Source: Photobacterium piscicola
Lineage (GTDB): Bacteria; Pseudomonadota; Gammaproteobacteria; Enterobacterales; Vibrionaceae
Assembly: GCF_900166965.1 (NCBI RefSeq)
Contig: NZ_FUZI01000001.1
Span: 868,001 to 932,000 of the forward strand
Length of the DNA: 64,000 nt
Direction of reading: 5' to 3'
This document shows, in pieces, positions 1 to 10,904 of the stretch. Numbering within the stretch: the stretch's first letter is position 1; each line of letters begins with the position of its first letter. The notes below the pieces were generated by a model. It searched no databases and was not told where the DNA came from. It was given only the letters and a program-made list of their open reading frames with translations. The translations under genes were made by a program, and so were the position numbers.

Positions 1-2452
1 CAGTTTTAATAAAGCGCTCTATTGGCTGCTTATGTCCAACTATATTACTCAAAATAGTTACAGCTTCATTAATGTCTGAAAAATATTTAATTTCAATATT
101 ATTTAATGCTAATTGCCATGTATTCACATAATCATCAACATACAAATCACGAATTTTCTGGCGTAACACTTGTTTATCTTCAGCACTAAATTTAGCGACG
201 GTTGACTCACCTAATACCCAACTATCAACAAGCGCAACATCAGACAATGACTCAACTTTAGGTAAAAAATAGCTATTAAAGCCTTTTTTAGTCAATAACT
301 GTGGAATGTTTAGAGCATCATCTTCTATATGCTGGCCAAACACAATTTCAAACACTGGACCAACTGATTTTTTAATATTTAAAGGAGCACCAAGCTCTTG
401 CTCTGCTGTATGCTTTAAATTGTCATAAACACGATCAGCTAAGTCTACAGAACTAAGATCTTGTTGAGTTCCTTCAATTAAATTATCGTATGGCTTCATG
501 ACTAAAATCGCATTTCTATTATCATCATTACGAAGGCCTTGAAGATCAGTGTACTCTAATGAATAATTTAAATGCGCAAGCAATTGTTCTTGAGTTTTAG
601 CATCATTAGGAAAAGCATGCTGCCAAATCTTTGAAAAATATCGACTTACAACATCATCTTGTCGCCCACTGCGATCGGTTAACATTCGAAATACTCTCAA
701 TGCTGATAACTCTTGTTGCTCTGAATTAGCATCATTAATATCGACAGCAAGTTGTTTCATTAATGAAGGCAAGAATTTAAATTGTAATAGCCCTAAATAG
801 GTTTCTTCAACTTTTGGTCCAATCTTATGTCCTTGATAGAGCCCCATATCAGATACAAACTTAGGTTTATCTTGAAATACTCCAAACTCTAGTGTTGCTT
901 GACGGATTGAATTTAATGATGCTAATAACTCTTGTTCTGAACGCATTAACTTAACGTTTGAATATTCATTTTTAAATTGATTAACTTGACTCAGTACTGC
1001 ATTTTCATGAGCAATATTTTGAGTATAATAACGCTGCCATCCACCTATCAATAATACAGATGCAATACTACATGCTAATACTGACATCCAGAGTACTTTT
1101 GCTTTATGTCTGATAACACGTAAACTGTCAGATGCAATACCCGCTTCTGGATAAATAATTTCATTAAAAAGTTTCTTTACAAAAAAAGTGGTCGAGTTTT
1201 TAGAGTGTTGTGCACTATTAATCGTATTTGATAAACCGTAACGACGAGATGCGGCATCAACGAACACATTAGTTGGTACTCCTTGCTGATAGACAGACAT
1301 AAAGTAAATACCACGAATTAATGCCGGTGTTGAAAATTGATCACTTGCAAAAGCATCTTTTAATAACTGCTTTAATACATCATGTAACCCAGCTACTTGA
1401 CGAGAAAAGCTGTAAATAGCACTACGTTCTTCAGTATCAACAGCATGACGTAATACAAAGGGTAACGAATCGTTAACACGTTCAATAAACTGAATATAAT
1501 TTTGATCAAATTCAGTTAGCCAATAATCGAAATCTTTTATAGTATTAAGAGAAAAAGTAAAACCCATTACTTCTTCTCGCTGACTCTGAGTATAGTTACG
1601 GAAATAGGGATCAAAACCATGCAACAAATCTAATTTTGTCAGCGTAATATACACGGGCATTCGTGTTGATAATATCTCCATCAACTCACGTAATCGAGCT
1701 CGTAATAAATTAGCGTATGCAAGACGTTCAGCAACAGTTGAACTCGCAAGATGCTCAATATCAAGAGCAATAACAACCCCATTTAATGGCCGTTGGGAAC
1801 GCGTTTTTTCTAGCCAACTAACAAAATTAAGCCATAAGCGTCGTTCCATCTCTCCGCTATTCTTTTCTTCATTTTGACGCTGCGTCAATAATTCACCATC
1901 AGGATCAATCAATACGGCGTCATCACTAATCCACCAATCAAAAGAATATGGATTTTCACTTTTTTTCCCTGATGCACGCATGACACTAGAAAATACAAAA
2001 TTCTGGTTAGAACGATTAATCAGGCTTGTTTTACCTGCATTTTCTAACCCTAATACCAAATACCAAGGCAAACTATATAGATAGTTACGTTTATTTAAAT
2101 TTTGTTTTAGCTCACCCATAACTTGGTTAAGTTCAATCTGCTGACGCTCTTCTAACCGTTTAATAGGATCTTCAACTAATCTCTCTTCGTGTGCTTTATC
2201 TTTATTTATACGTTGTAAACTATGCCATTGCATCAAGCCCCATACCGTAAAACAACACAACGAAAAAATAATGCTCAAGACAACACGAGATGTGACTGTC
2301 GTTAAAGGTTGCTGACCTTCAATGTCTAACCAAGGTCCCGCCCACCAGATAGCAACATTTATTAGAATAAATGTTGCTAACATAATCACAGGTAATGATG
2401 TTTTAAAACTTGAAGCAAGCCTGAAGCCGATTGATCTTATTAAATTCCACAT
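1..2452 (-). CDS. tssM: TssM/IcmF/VasK, T6SS inner-membrane complex protein (partial, C-terminus beyond window)
   Basis: The reverse strand reads open from an ATG at 2452 to the window edge, giving about 817 residues of a protein usually about 1100-1200 long. Hydrophobic segments lie near residues 20-40, 55-75 and 425-445. A Walker A motif, GLENAGKT, is at about 135-142. This matches the IcmF layout: N-terminal membrane hairpin, cytoplasmic NTPase-like domain, third membrane span, then a periplasmic domain. TssM with TssL and TssJ forms the envelope-spanning membrane complex of the T6SS. It is the last visible gene of the cluster, 18 bases after tssA. The missing part, with the TssJ-binding periplasmic C-terminus, lies outside the window. 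Confidence 0.93.
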   Translation of the reverse strand, partial: MWNLIRSIGFRLASSFKTSLPVIMLATFILINVAIWWAGPWLDIEGQQPLTTVTSRVVLSIIFSLCCFTVWGLMQWHSLQRINKDKAHEERLVEDPIKRLEERQQIELNQVMGELKQNLNKRNYLYSLPWYLVLGLENAGKTSLINRSNQNFVFSSVMRASGKKSENPYSFDWWISDDAVLIDPDGELLTQRQNEEKNSGEMERRLWLNFVSWLEKTRSQRPLNGVVIALDIEHLASSTVAERLAYANLLRARLRELMEILSTRMPVYITLTKLDLLHGFDPYFRNYTQSQREEVMGFTFSLNTIKDFDYWLTEFDQNYIQFIERVNDSLPFVLRHAVDTEERSAIYSFSRQVAGLHDVLKQLLKDAFASDQFSTPALIRGIYFMSVYQQGVPTNVFVDAASRRYGLSNTINSAQHSKNSTTFFVKKLFNEIIYPEAGIASDSLRVIRHKAKVLWMSVLACSIASVLLIGGWQRYYTQNIAHENAVLSQVNQFKNEYSNVKLMRSEQELLASLNSIRQATLEFGVFQDKPKFVSDMGLYQGHKIGPKVEETYLGLLQFKFLPSLMKQLAVDINDANSEQQELSALRVFRMLTDRSGRQDDVVSRYFSKIWQHAFPNDAKTQEQLLAHLNYSLEYTDLQGLRNDDNRNAILVMKPYDNLIEGTQQDLSSVDLADRVYDNLKHTAEQELGAPLNIKKSVGPVFEIVFGQHIEDDALNIPQLLTKKGFNSYFLPKVESLSDVALVDSWVLGESTVAKFSAEDKQVLRQKIRDLYVDDYVNTWQLALNNIEIKYFSDINEAVTILSNIVGHKQPIERFIKT

Positions 2453-2470
2453 TTTATATTTTCCCTGTGG

Positions 2471-3922
2471 TTATTCTGCTGCAATATTATTTTCAATTTG
2501 TTTAATTAATGCGGGTTCCCATTCTGTAACCGACATTGCATTTACTTGATGATGTAAAGTCTGATATTGCTCTGCTGCCATTGCGGTCAATGAATTAGCC
2601 TTCATCACATCGGCTGATAATAGCCGCCAATAAAAGGCATCACGTGGTTCTGTCGCTTGTGATAATCCTTCATTTAACATTTGAAGAGATGGTGCTATTC
2701 CCTCTTCTTGTGCTAATACAAGTGCCTCATTTCTTTTATCATTCCAACAACCAACTTGGTTAACTTCTGCGATATTAAAATTTCCTACAGAGCTATCTAA
2801 CCACTTCAAGGTCAATTCGCTAATAAATGGAACACCTCCTTTAAATGAATAAGCTTTCAATGCTGGTAATCGTTGCATAAAGCGTTGTAATTCTTCTTTA
2901 ATAATCGAAGACCATGAATCTTTTCCTAGCGCTGTTGCTATGCGATAACTTAAAAAATGTCCATCTAACCAATAAGGGGCTTTAGTTAAACTTTCTTCGA
3001 CTCGGCGCCACAATTCAATATCAGCTCCGCGCTGTAAGCCTTCTTCATAATCGCTAATACGATCCAATAAAACAGGCATTAACTGTGTTTCTCCATTAAC
3101 ATTAGCATCAGGTAAACTCTGGATTGAATACCACATTGCAAAACGGCGAATACGAATACTTAGCATCACTCCGTCACAACCAAGATCAGAAAGGCACTCA
3201 ACCGCTTTCAAAAGTGATATTTTGAAATTACGATCATTACTACTATCGATATCTAAATTCGGGATTGGTGCGGATATCTCTGATATTAAATTCGAAGCTG
3301 CCATCATATTATTAGATAAATCTAACCCTGAATTTAAAATTGCTTTTGGCGTTTCAAATTTATGGGTACTATTAACTTTTTCTAATTTATGGTGTAAACG
3401 TGCATTAATATCATCAACAACGTCTACTGGTAACATCAGCTTTTCGGCATGCAGATAGAGATCTTGTAATAACGTTTCTAATTCTATTTTAAGTTCAGTA
3501 TCAAACAGACTACTATCTAACTTATCGGCAGCAACATATGTTCGCTGACAAATTTGATTAAAAAACTTTTTACGGTGAACAGCACCACGTTCACCTGGTC
3601 TTGGCTGACATTCAAGCCAAAAACACGAGATAAAATCGACCAACACACCAATAGATAAAGTGAAGCGTTCAGGCGTAGGTTTATATTGCAGGCACTGTAT
3701 TAACACTGTCAGTAATTTGATATCTTTCGATTTTGTTGAGAGTAAATTTACGGCACTCTTTTCAACTTTTTCCCATTGCACTTCGCCATGAGCGAGGGAG
3801 CCAACTTTCATCATCTGACTATCAATAAAATTTAGCTGAGGATCATCTTTCAAGCGCTCACCAACAGGATTGTCTGCCATTATTGGAGTAAGCAGTTGCT
3901 CTCTAAAACTTGTCATTGACAT
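2471..3922 (-). CDS. tssA: TssA/VasJ, ImpA-family T6SS baseplate-sheath protein
   Basis: The 483-residue product sits between vasI and tssM, exactly where V. cholerae carries VasJ. The N-terminal third (for example DPQLNFIDSQMMKVGSLAHG and WLECQPRPGERGAVHRKKFF) fits the ImpA_N domain that defines TssA proteins. TssA proteins act in assembly of the baseplate and priming of tail tube and sheath polymerisation. The start at 3922 is supported by AGGAG six bases upstream; a second Met two codons later is possible. It is a distinct paralogue of the TagA/VasL-like protein at 25955-27085. Confidence 0.9.
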   Translation of the reverse strand: MSMTSFREQLLTPIMADNPVGERLKDDPQLNFIDSQMMKVGSLAHGEVQWEKVEKSAVNLLSTKSKDIKLLTVLIQCLQYKPTPERFTLSIGVLVDFISCFWLECQPRPGERGAVHRKKFFNQICQRTYVAADKLDSSLFDTELKIELETLLQDLYLHAEKLMLPVDVVDDINARLHHKLEKVNSTHKFETPKAILNSGLDLSNNMMAASNLISEISAPIPNLDIDSSNDRNFKISLLKAVECLSDLGCDGVMLSIRIRRFAMWYSIQSLPDANVNGETQLMPVLLDRISDYEEGLQRGADIELWRRVEESLTKAPYWLDGHFLSYRIATALGKDSWSSIIKEELQRFMQRLPALKAYSFKGGVPFISELTLKWLDSSVGNFNIAEVNQVGCWNDKRNEALVLAQEEGIAPSLQMLNEGLSQATEPRDAFYWRLLSADVMKANSLTAMAAEQYQTLHHQVNAMSVTEWEPALIKQIENNIAAE

Positions 3923-3931
3923 TTAATACTC

Positions 3932-4606
3932 CTACCAACGACAAATTTCTCGCATTGGCTTAATCGCCTCAGCAAGATTTTTATTATCAAACTCTACATT
4001 ATCAATACCGGCTATATCTGAGCGTAATATCAATTGTGGAGCAGAAATCATCGCCTTTATTGCATCAATTGCGGGTATTCCACGGCCAGAACGCAATAAA
4101 TAACCACTGTCATCACTGATCCAATCTTGCGTTACAACAGGAGAACCAGGGATTGATACAGTAACTTTTCCCGCTTTAATTGGGTGCGGTAAAATTAATT
4201 GAATACGCGTTATTTTTTCAAAACAAGATAACATCAAAATTGGAGCCAATTGAGTCTTAGATTGTGACGAAACATTTATTGCAGTTACAGTTAACCACAT
4301 ACGTGAAAAGTCATTCCCTTCATCTTGCTGATTTAAAATAAATCCTTCTTTTTCTCCACGATTTTTTTCACTATTAACAGCTCGTATCCATGATGGAGGG
4401 TACTGAACAACCTCATTACCTATCAATAAGTTAGATATTACTGGCGTATTTAAAACACTATCAAAACAGTGTAGTCTTTCAAGCTTTGATTCAATATCTC
4501 GGCATTGTTGAGCCTGCTCTAACGTAGTCAATAGATTTGGTTGCGCAACCACTAAACTGGGTACGAAAGCCAAACTTAGCGATAGTACTATCCATTTCAT
4601 TATCAT
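3932..4606 (-). CDS. vasI: VasI/TagO-like T6SS-associated secreted protein
   Basis: A 224-residue protein with an N-terminal signal peptide (MKWIVLSLSLAFVPSLVVAQ) and two early cysteines (QQCRDIES, LHCFDSVL), the pattern of the VasI family. I place the start at 4606 because its ATG overlaps the vasH stop in an ATGA arrangement, which implies translational coupling; an ATG two codons later is also possible. An upstream start at 4633 would put non-signal residues ahead of the signal peptide. Its position between vasH and tssA matches VCA0118 in V. cholerae. The molecular role of the family is poorly defined; it is presumed periplasmic. Confidence 0.85.
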   Translation of the reverse strand: MIMKWIVLSLSLAFVPSLVVAQPNLLTTLEQAQQCRDIESKLERLHCFDSVLNTPVISNLLIGNEVVQYPPSWIRAVNSEKNRGEKEGFILNQQDEGNDFSRMWLTVTAINVSSQSKTQLAPILMLSCFEKITRIQLILPHPIKAGKVTVSIPGSPVVTQDWISDDSGYLLRSGRGIPAIDAIKAMISAPQLILRSDIAGIDNVEFDNKNLAEAIKPMREICRW

Positions 4607-6138
4607 CTGATCTGGATCTCCAATTTTTGACATTTATGTGCCAATGTTCGTTTAGGTAAACCTAAACTTGCCGCAGCTTTGGCACGATCACCATTGTATT
4701 GTTCTAATCGATTGCGAATAATGGCTTTTTCGTAAACTTCTAAAGCGGTACGTAAATCATTAATCATTGAAAAATCATTATCATTAGTAACAAGCTTCTC
4801 CACTTCCATTTTTATACCCAATGGAAGCTTGGTGGTAAATGCTGACTTTTCAATCAACACTCCACATTGAGTTTGCACACAAGCAAATTCAATTAATGAC
4901 CGTAATTCACGGACATTGCCCGGATAATCCAGACTTTTAAGTTTATTAAGTGCCGAAAGTGACAAGCCTAAAATATTGCGTTGTTCACGATCGTTATATT
5001 GGCGAATAAAATAAGTTGTTAATTCATCAATATCATTTAATCGACTATTTAAATTTGGTACCAATAATGGATATTGGTATATACGATAATAAAGATCTTG
5101 CCTAAAGCCGCCGTCATTCACGCTTTGACGTAAATTAACATGGGTTGCAGCAATTAAACGAAAGTTAGAAGATTGTTCTTTATTCGATCCTAATGGGCGG
5201 TACTGACACGTTTCCAATACACGTAATAATTTAGCTTGCAAAGCTAAGGGCAACTCACCCATCTCATCGAGAAACAATGAACCACCATCAGCTTGAGCAA
5301 TCAATCCCTTACGGCTAGTCAATGCACCAGTGAATGCTCCTTTCTCATAACCAAATAATTCACTTTCAAGTAGATTCTCTGGTATTGCAGCGCAATTAAT
5401 AGCTACAAAAGATTTATTACGACGAGATGACAAACTATGTACTGCTTTTGCTACCAGTTCTTTACCTGAACCAGTTTCTCCCTGAATAAATACCGTAAGA
5501 TTAGAACTAGCAGCCATTGCTATCTGCTCTCGCAGCTGTTCCATAACAGCACTATTTCCAATCAACTTACATGCCATATCTAACCAAGCATTTTTTTCCT
5601 GTTGCTGCGCTTTTAACCGTACAATAGAATCACTCAATTGTTGTTTATGCGAATTTTGCATATCCATATCTTTGAGTAACATCCACTGCGCCACAAAAGC
5701 ATCACTAAACTCGTGCCAATTGTCGTCTGTCAATAATCCATTAATAATATCTTGCTTACCGATCAATACTTGAATTGCAGCAATTTGTTTATGACTATTA
5801 AATAATGGTGCAATTAATAAACTACTATTAATATCAACCAGTTCAGCTAATTGCTTAAATGCTTTATTCTGTTGCCAATAAACCAACCGATTATGATCAA
5901 GTAAAATCAATGATGCTTGTTGTAAGACATGAGAAAATGGATGATCAAAATCATTAACATCCCACACCCAATCTGTATTATCAGAAACAGATAAGGCTCG
6001 ACCATCCTCTGTTGGATAAACAATATAGCTAGCCGTTAACGCTAATTCCTGTTTTAAGGCAGTGTTATAAAACTCAGTCAGCTTTGCTCTATCTCGATAG
6101 CTAATTAATGCAGATATGTAATGAAGCCATTGTTGCAT
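4603..6138 (-). CDS. vasH: VasH, sigma54-dependent activator of T6SS genes
   Basis: The 511-residue bacterial enhancer-binding protein has an N-terminal sensory (GAF-like) region to about residue 190. The AAA+ domain follows, with Walker A GETGSGKE (220-227), the sigma54-contacting GAFTGA loop (267-272) and Walker B LFLDEMG (288-294). A Fis-type helix-turn-helix ends the protein (RAKAAASLGLPKRTL). All the residues needed to remodel sigma54-polymerase are present. Known VasH proteins activate hcp operons. Sigma54-type promoters and clustered inverted repeats upstream of both hcp copies here are the likely targets. The gene is in the structural operon, five bases after clpV, so its expression is tied to cluster transcription. 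Confidence 0.95.
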   Translation of the reverse strand: MQQWLHYISALISYRDRAKLTEFYNTALKQELALTASYIVYPTEDGRALSVSDNTDWVWDVNDFDHPFSHVLQQASLILLDHNRLVYWQQNKAFKQLAELVDINSSLLIAPLFNSHKQIAAIQVLIGKQDIINGLLTDDNWHEFSDAFVAQWMLLKDMDMQNSHKQQLSDSIVRLKAQQQEKNAWLDMACKLIGNSAVMEQLREQIAMAASSNLTVFIQGETGSGKELVAKAVHSLSSRRNKSFVAINCAAIPENLLESELFGYEKGAFTGALTSRKGLIAQADGGSLFLDEMGELPLALQAKLLRVLETCQYRPLGSNKEQSSNFRLIAATHVNLRQSVNDGGFRQDLYYRIYQYPLLVPNLNSRLNDIDELTTYFIRQYNDREQRNILGLSLSALNKLKSLDYPGNVRELRSLIEFACVQTQCGVLIEKSAFTTKLPLGIKMEVEKLVTNDNDFSMINDLRTALEVYEKAIIRNRLEQYNGDRAKAAASLGLPKRTLAHKCQKLEIQIR

Positions 6139-6143
6139 AACAA

Positions 6144-8759
6144 TTACTCCACTTCGCCACTGAACTGCCCATTTTCAACCGTTAAACGAATACGGTTAAT
6201 GGCCTCACGGTGCGCAAGTCGATTCAATAAGGCTAAAGAAACGGGTGGTAACATTTGACCTTCAATAATGGCTTCTAACATACGCGCACCATTTTCTGCA
6301 CGTGTCGCCCGACGTAAAATCTCTTCAATTAGACAAGGCTCAATGATCACCTCAGCTTTATAACGCGTTGTTAATAACTTCTCTAATCGTGATAACTTAC
6401 CGCGGACAATCTGTTCCAACACCTCTTTATTAAGTGGTAAATATGGCACGACTTCCATACGAGCTAATAATGCAGGCTTAAAAAAAGCTGCTAATTCTGG
6501 ATATATTTGCTCTTCTAATAGCTCAGGACGAGCGGCATAATCGACTATCGTTTGATAACCAAGGTTTGAGGTTAAGAAAAACACAATATTTTGACAATCA
6601 ATAATACGACCTTCACCATCCGCTAATTCGCCTTTATCAAAAGCTTGATAAAATAAATTCAACACTTCAGGGTGCGCTTTTTCAACTTCATCAAGCAACA
6701 CTATTGAATATGGCTTTTTTCGCATAGCTTCAGTTAGAACACCACCTTCACCAAAACCGACATAACCAGGAGGAGAGCCAATTAAGCGAGAAACAGTGTG
6801 CTTTTCCTGGTATTCTGACATATTGATAGTAGTTAAGAATTGTTGCCCACCATACAGTTGCTCTGCTAGTTGTATCACTGTTTCTGTTTTACCGACGCCA
6901 CTAGGACCAACTAATAAAAAAGCCCCTTTTGGCCGTCCTGGGCGACGAAGATCAGCACGTGCAGTTAACAAATGACGATGGATCCCTGCAATTGCCACAT
7001 CTTGCCCTTTAATCGCTTTTCCTAAAATACGAGGTAATTCAGTTATTTTAGTTAATTCATCGGTATTCATCTGATCAACAGGTACTCCTGTCCAATCAGC
7101 AATAACTTGGGCAATTTGCGCTGCATCTACTTCTGGATAAATAAGCAATTCATCATGTGGAATTAGCTCTAGTTGAACATAAAGATCCACTAACCTATTT
7201 CGTAACTCATCAGCAGATAACTCAAGCTTATCCGTTACTGCTATTGATTCAGGAGAAAGAACCTGTCGACGCGTCTCAATAATATCAGCCACTAGTATTT
7301 TCTGTTGTTGCCATGCTTGATACAACGACTCACATTCAGCTTGTTCTGTATTTTCAGTTTCAATCAAAACAGCTAAACGATCTTCATCTATCGATAATCC
7401 TAATTGCTGCTCGCGATGGATCATCTTTATTTCTAACTGGCGCTGATGATAACGGCTCTCTATTTCTGAAATACGTCGTGGTGGCGCACTTAAATTAATT
7501 GCGATACGCGCACAAGCGGTATCTAACACATCAATCGCTTTATCGGGTAGTTGACGCCCAGACACATAACGAGCTGACAACTCAGCCGCTGCACGTAAGG
7601 CATCATCACTAATCAATACATTGTGTGCATTTTCATAAACACTATGAAGACCACGCATAATATCAACAGCTTGCTCTGTTGTTGGCTCATCCAGTTTTAC
7701 TAATTGAAAACGACGCGTTAATGCCGGATCTTTTTCAAAATACTTCTTATATTCTTTCCATGTGGTCGCCGCAATCGTACAAAGTTCACCACGAGCTAAA
7801 GCTGGTTTCAGTAAATTAGCAGCATCACCACCACCTTCTTGATTACCAGCCCCTATCATTGTATGGGCCTCATCAATAAATAAAATGATAGGGGTCGCCG
7901 AATGCTTTACCTCATCTAATACTGATTTTAGACGTTTTTCGAATTCACCCTTAACCGAAGCACCCGCTTGCATTAAACCTAGATCAAGTGCCCATAATTC
8001 TACTTGTTGCAGTGATTCTGGTACTTTTCCTGCTACAATGCGCGAAGCAAGCCCTTCAATAACGGCACTTTTACCAACACCTGCATCACCCACAACAATT
8101 GGATTGTTTTTACGACGACGACACAAAATATCAATCATTAAATTAATTTCATTATCACGACAAAGCACAGGATCTAATTTTCCTTGACGAGCTTGTTCAG
8201 TGAAATTTGAACAAAAACGAGCAAGAGTACTATTGTCATGACCTAAAACTGCCGTCGCTTTTCCTGACGTCGAATCAATCACAGCGGTCTCTGATGACTC
8301 CACGACTAAAGACGCAAATTGTTTACGAAATGATTCACGATTAACATTTTCAAACGCTTTAATTAAATTGAAGGCTAAATAACGATCAGGACGAATTAAT
8401 GCCGTTAAAAATATAATACCTGAACGTAATTCAACTTCATTCATTTCAGTTGATGCAAGTAACCATGCTTCTTGTAATAACTCCACCAGCAAAGGTGAAA
8501 AAGAAGGATAAGTATCGTTACCTATTTCATGTGGCATTGCGTCACCACACATTTGCTTAATAATGTCATTATTTAAGCCAGCATGGTTTATTAAAACTCG
8601 CACATCAGATAATGGGTTTTCTAAAAGAGAAAATAAAAAATGTTCAAAAGTCACCTCATTACTTTCACGGCTCATACACAATGCTGCCGCTTGTTCTAAT
8701 GCAAGTTTAGTTTGTGCATTTAATTTATTAATTAGCACAGGAAGTTCAATTCTGATCAC
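6144..8759 (-). CDS. clpV: ClpV/TssH, T6SS sheath-disassembly AAA+ ATPase
   Basis: An 871-residue class I Clp ATPase with two nucleotide-binding domains. Walker A of the first is GDAGVGKS (224-231) and of the second [10 protein letters not shown] Clp-N repeat region covers roughly residues 10-150 and a long coiled middle domain about 410-520. ClpV recognises contracted VipA/VipB sheath and recycles it. The start is a GTG at 8759, backed by AGGA seven bases upstream. Its place between tssL and vasH and the absence of proteolytic partners in the locus separate it from ClpB. Confidence 0.95.
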   Translation of the reverse strand: MIRIELPVLINKLNAQTKLALEQAAALCMSRESNEVTFEHFLFSLLENPLSDVRVLINHAGLNNDIIKQMCGDAMPHEIGNDTYPSFSPLLVELLQEAWLLASTEMNEVELRSGIIFLTALIRPDRYLAFNLIKAFENVNRESFRKQFASLVVESSETAVIDSTSGKATAVLGHDNSTLARFCSNFTEQARQGKLDPVLCRDNEINLMIDILCRRRKNNPIVVGDAGVGKSAVIEGLASRIVAGKVPESLQQVELWALDLGLMQAGASVKGEFEKRLKSVLDEVKHSATPIILFIDEAHTMIGAGNQEGGGDAANLLKPALARGELCTIAATTWKEYKKYFEKDPALTRRFQLVKLDEPTTEQAVDIMRGLHSVYENAHNVLISDDALRAAAELSARYVSGRQLPDKAIDVLDTACARIAINLSAPPRRISEIESRYHQRQLEIKMIHREQQLGLSIDEDRLAVLIETENTEQAECESLYQAWQQQKILVADIIETRRQVLSPESIAVTDKLELSADELRNRLVDLYVQLELIPHDELLIYPEVDAAQIAQVIADWTGVPVDQMNTDELTKITELPRILGKAIKGQDVAIAGIHRHLLTARADLRRPGRPKGAFLLVGPSGVGKTETVIQLAEQLYGGQQFLTTINMSEYQEKHTVSRLIGSPPGYVGFGEGGVLTEAMRKKPYSIVLLDEVEKAHPEVLNLFYQAFDKGELADGEGRIIDCQNIVFFLTSNLGYQTIVDYAARPELLEEQIYPELAAFFKPALLARMEVVPYLPLNKEVLEQIVRGKLSRLEKLLTTRYKAEVIIEPCLIEEILRRATRAENGARMLEAIIEGQMLPPVSLALLNRLAHREAINRIRLTVENGQFSGEVE

Positions 8760-8768
8760 GGTAATATC

Positions 8769-9563
8769 CTATTGAAGAATGTGATTAAGCTGCGTTAAAA
8801 CATCGATTGATTTATTATTTAATAAAACTGAATACACAATAAAAATAACTATCCAAGATAAAGAAAATCCAGAAAATATAGTCCAAAGAGGTATTTGCTT
8901 GGTTAACTTATATTTTTTAGCAGCCACGTGCTCTGTAGCAAATGTTAAAGCCTGAGGCTCTTTATCTTTTAACCGACGCAAAATTTCATAAAGGTTGGCA
9001 ATAACTTTATCAAAAGCTTCTTTACCGTTATTCATTACCTTATATCTACCTTCAAAACCTAATGTTAGGCAAAGATAGATAAACATAAGTAACTCTTGGT
9101 ATCGTTCTGGTTCTGCCTCTAGCCGTGAAAGAACAGAAAAAACTTTTTCTCCGCCCCATGTTTCATTATGAAACCGAGTTAACAATGAATGTTCAGCCCA
9201 AGCACTATCCGCCCCCCAAGAGGTACTCATTACTGCTTCATCAATAAATGAACATAGAATATAACGATAAGCTAAAATAACAGCATGCTCATGGTCGGCT
9301 TCGGTTAGCTCAACGTCAATCGCTTTAATTTCTTCAACGGCTTGATGATAAATTACTTCAATATTATCGCAGCTTCCCAAATGACGAATACGTAAAGCCA
9401 TACCTAATAACGGTGTCGCTGCATCAATAAATAAATTAATGCTATTACCACGTAACTGAAACCAAAAATCTTGGTCTTGATTAATATTGTTTACATTATC
9501 AAACAACAAATCATCATAGCTACTTTCGCGAATATGATTAGCTTTCTTCACTACACTATCCAT
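8769..9563 (-). CDS. tssL: TssL/DotU-family T6SS inner-membrane protein
   Basis: A 264-residue protein with a cytoplasmic helical domain typical of DotU/TssL (segment DEAVMSTSWGADSAWAEHSL followed by FHNETWGGEKVF). One transmembrane helix lies near the C-terminus, about residues 225-250. There is no OmpA-type peptidoglycan-binding extension, so it is the short form, as in the V. cholerae system. It partners TssM in the membrane complex. The gene lies six bases after tssK. Confidence 0.94.
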   Translation of the reverse strand: MDSVVKKANHIRESSYDDLLFDNVNNINQDQDFWFQLRGNSINLFIDAATPLLGMALRIRHLGSCDNIEVIYHQAVEEIKAIDVELTEADHEHAVILAYRYILCSFIDEAVMSTSWGADSAWAEHSLLTRFHNETWGGEKVFSVLSRLEAEPERYQELLMFIYLCLTLGFEGRYKVMNNGKEAFDKVIANLYEILRRLKDKEPQALTFATEHVAAKKYKLTKQIPLWTIFSGFSLSWIVIFIVYSVLLNNKSIDVLTQLNHILQ

Positions 9564-9568
9564 AGTAA

Positions 9569-10903
9569 TTAACTCCTAATCGCCCAAAATTGAAGATCAA
9601 GATCAGGGAAATCACCCGCAACATGGAACGCAAAACCACTCGAATTAACAAACATTTCCCATGCTGCACTGGTCTTATCAAGCTGAAAATATGTATAACC
9701 AGCATGGTAAGGCAACTGACGCGGGGCAACAGGCAATGGTGATAATGGAACCCCTGGTAACTGCAAAGAAATAAGTTCACGTATTTTCTCAACAGATGCT
9801 ATTTTTGTTTGTTGCATAAATAGCTTACGCAATTCATCCTGAGGCATACGAGCACGAACCGCCAATATAAATTCTGCATCTGTAACAAGGTTAGTATCTT
9901 GAATCGATGCCACCATAAGGCCATATTTACGCTTATGTAATTGGATTGATACCGCACGAGGTTCAAGTACAATACTTAACGCTTGGCGCAACATTGACAT
10001 AACCGGAATAAATGAGTATTCAGGCATATCATGATCATAACTACCAAACTCTGCTGCCACCCGACTTTCATCAGTAAATGTTGCAAGCTCGCCACAAATA
10101 GACGTCAGCTCTTGATATAACACTTCCGGATGAACATTACGCAAATGCGCAATATGCTGTAACTTAGGTTGAGTTCGGTTTAACATTTGCAATAACATGA
10201 AATCAGCGACATCCGCGACCCCACCTTGGTTTGATAAGCCAATGCGTGATGCAATATTTTTTGCTCGCTCCCGCATTAATCCTGCAATTTCACCAATGAA
10301 GCGTTGCAAGCGAGGTACCGCTTTTACATTAAGGTGACAAGGAATGAAATTATCATCTAACATCACACTGCCATCTGGCCGTTTTTCTAAAATACGTGCG
10401 ATAGCAATAGAAGCATATGCACTACGATCATCTTTACTTAGCATTAACTTAATACTTGTCGAACTAACATCAATCAAACAACTATCACCTTGTATAGATT
10501 GAATATCTCTCACTTCTTCGCGCTTCGATTTATACCGCATCATATTAGTAGAATCATTCCAACTTACTTCAGCCAGAGAATCACTACGTAACGGAATAGC
10601 TAAATAAATAATTTGATTAGCCAGTGAACTATCTGCTATCTCTAATGCATCAGGTAACAAATCTTGTTGGGGGATATTAAAAGACGTACCATCAGGCATA
10701 ATTCCGACGACTCGTTCTATTGCAATACGACCAAAACTTAAGTATTCCAAATTTAAACTTAATTCTGTTATGCCATATAAATATAAACTAACAGAGTTAA
10801 GTCTTTCATCGATCACGCTTTCAAAATAGCGTTGCTGCTGTTGAAAATGTTGAGGCTTTATAAATAGCCCCTCATTCCATATAACTCGGCTTCTAGATGA
10901 CAT
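9569..10903 (-). CDS. tssK: TssK, T6SS baseplate adaptor
   Basis: A 444-residue TssK with the characteristic start (VIWNEGLFIKPQHFQQQ). TssK trimers connect the baseplate wedges to the TssJLM membrane complex. I chose the ATG at 10903, one base past the tssJ stop, with AGGG nine bases upstream. A TTG at 10912 would overlap tssJ and sit too close to the ribosome-binding site. The tight spacing with tssJ and tssL indicates one transcript. Confidence 0.95.
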   Translation of the reverse strand: MSSRSRVIWNEGLFIKPQHFQQQQRYFESVIDERLNSVSLYLYGITELSLNLEYLSFGRIAIERVVGIMPDGTSFNIPQQDLLPDALEIADSSLANQIIYLAIPLRSDSLAEVSWNDSTNMMRYKSKREEVRDIQSIQGDSCLIDVSSTSIKLMLSKDDRSAYASIAIARILEKRPDGSVMLDDNFIPCHLNVKAVPRLQRFIGEIAGLMRERAKNIASRIGLSNQGGVADVADFMLLQMLNRTQPKLQHIAHLRNVHPEVLYQELTSICGELATFTDESRVAAEFGSYDHDMPEYSFIPVMSMLRQALSIVLEPRAVSIQLHKRKYGLMVASIQDTNLVTDAEFILAVRARMPQDELRKLFMQQTKIASVEKIRELISLQLPGVPLSPLPVAPRQLPYHAGYTYFQLDKTSAAWEMFVNSSGFAFHVAGDFPDLDLQFWAIRS

Positions 10904-10904
10904 A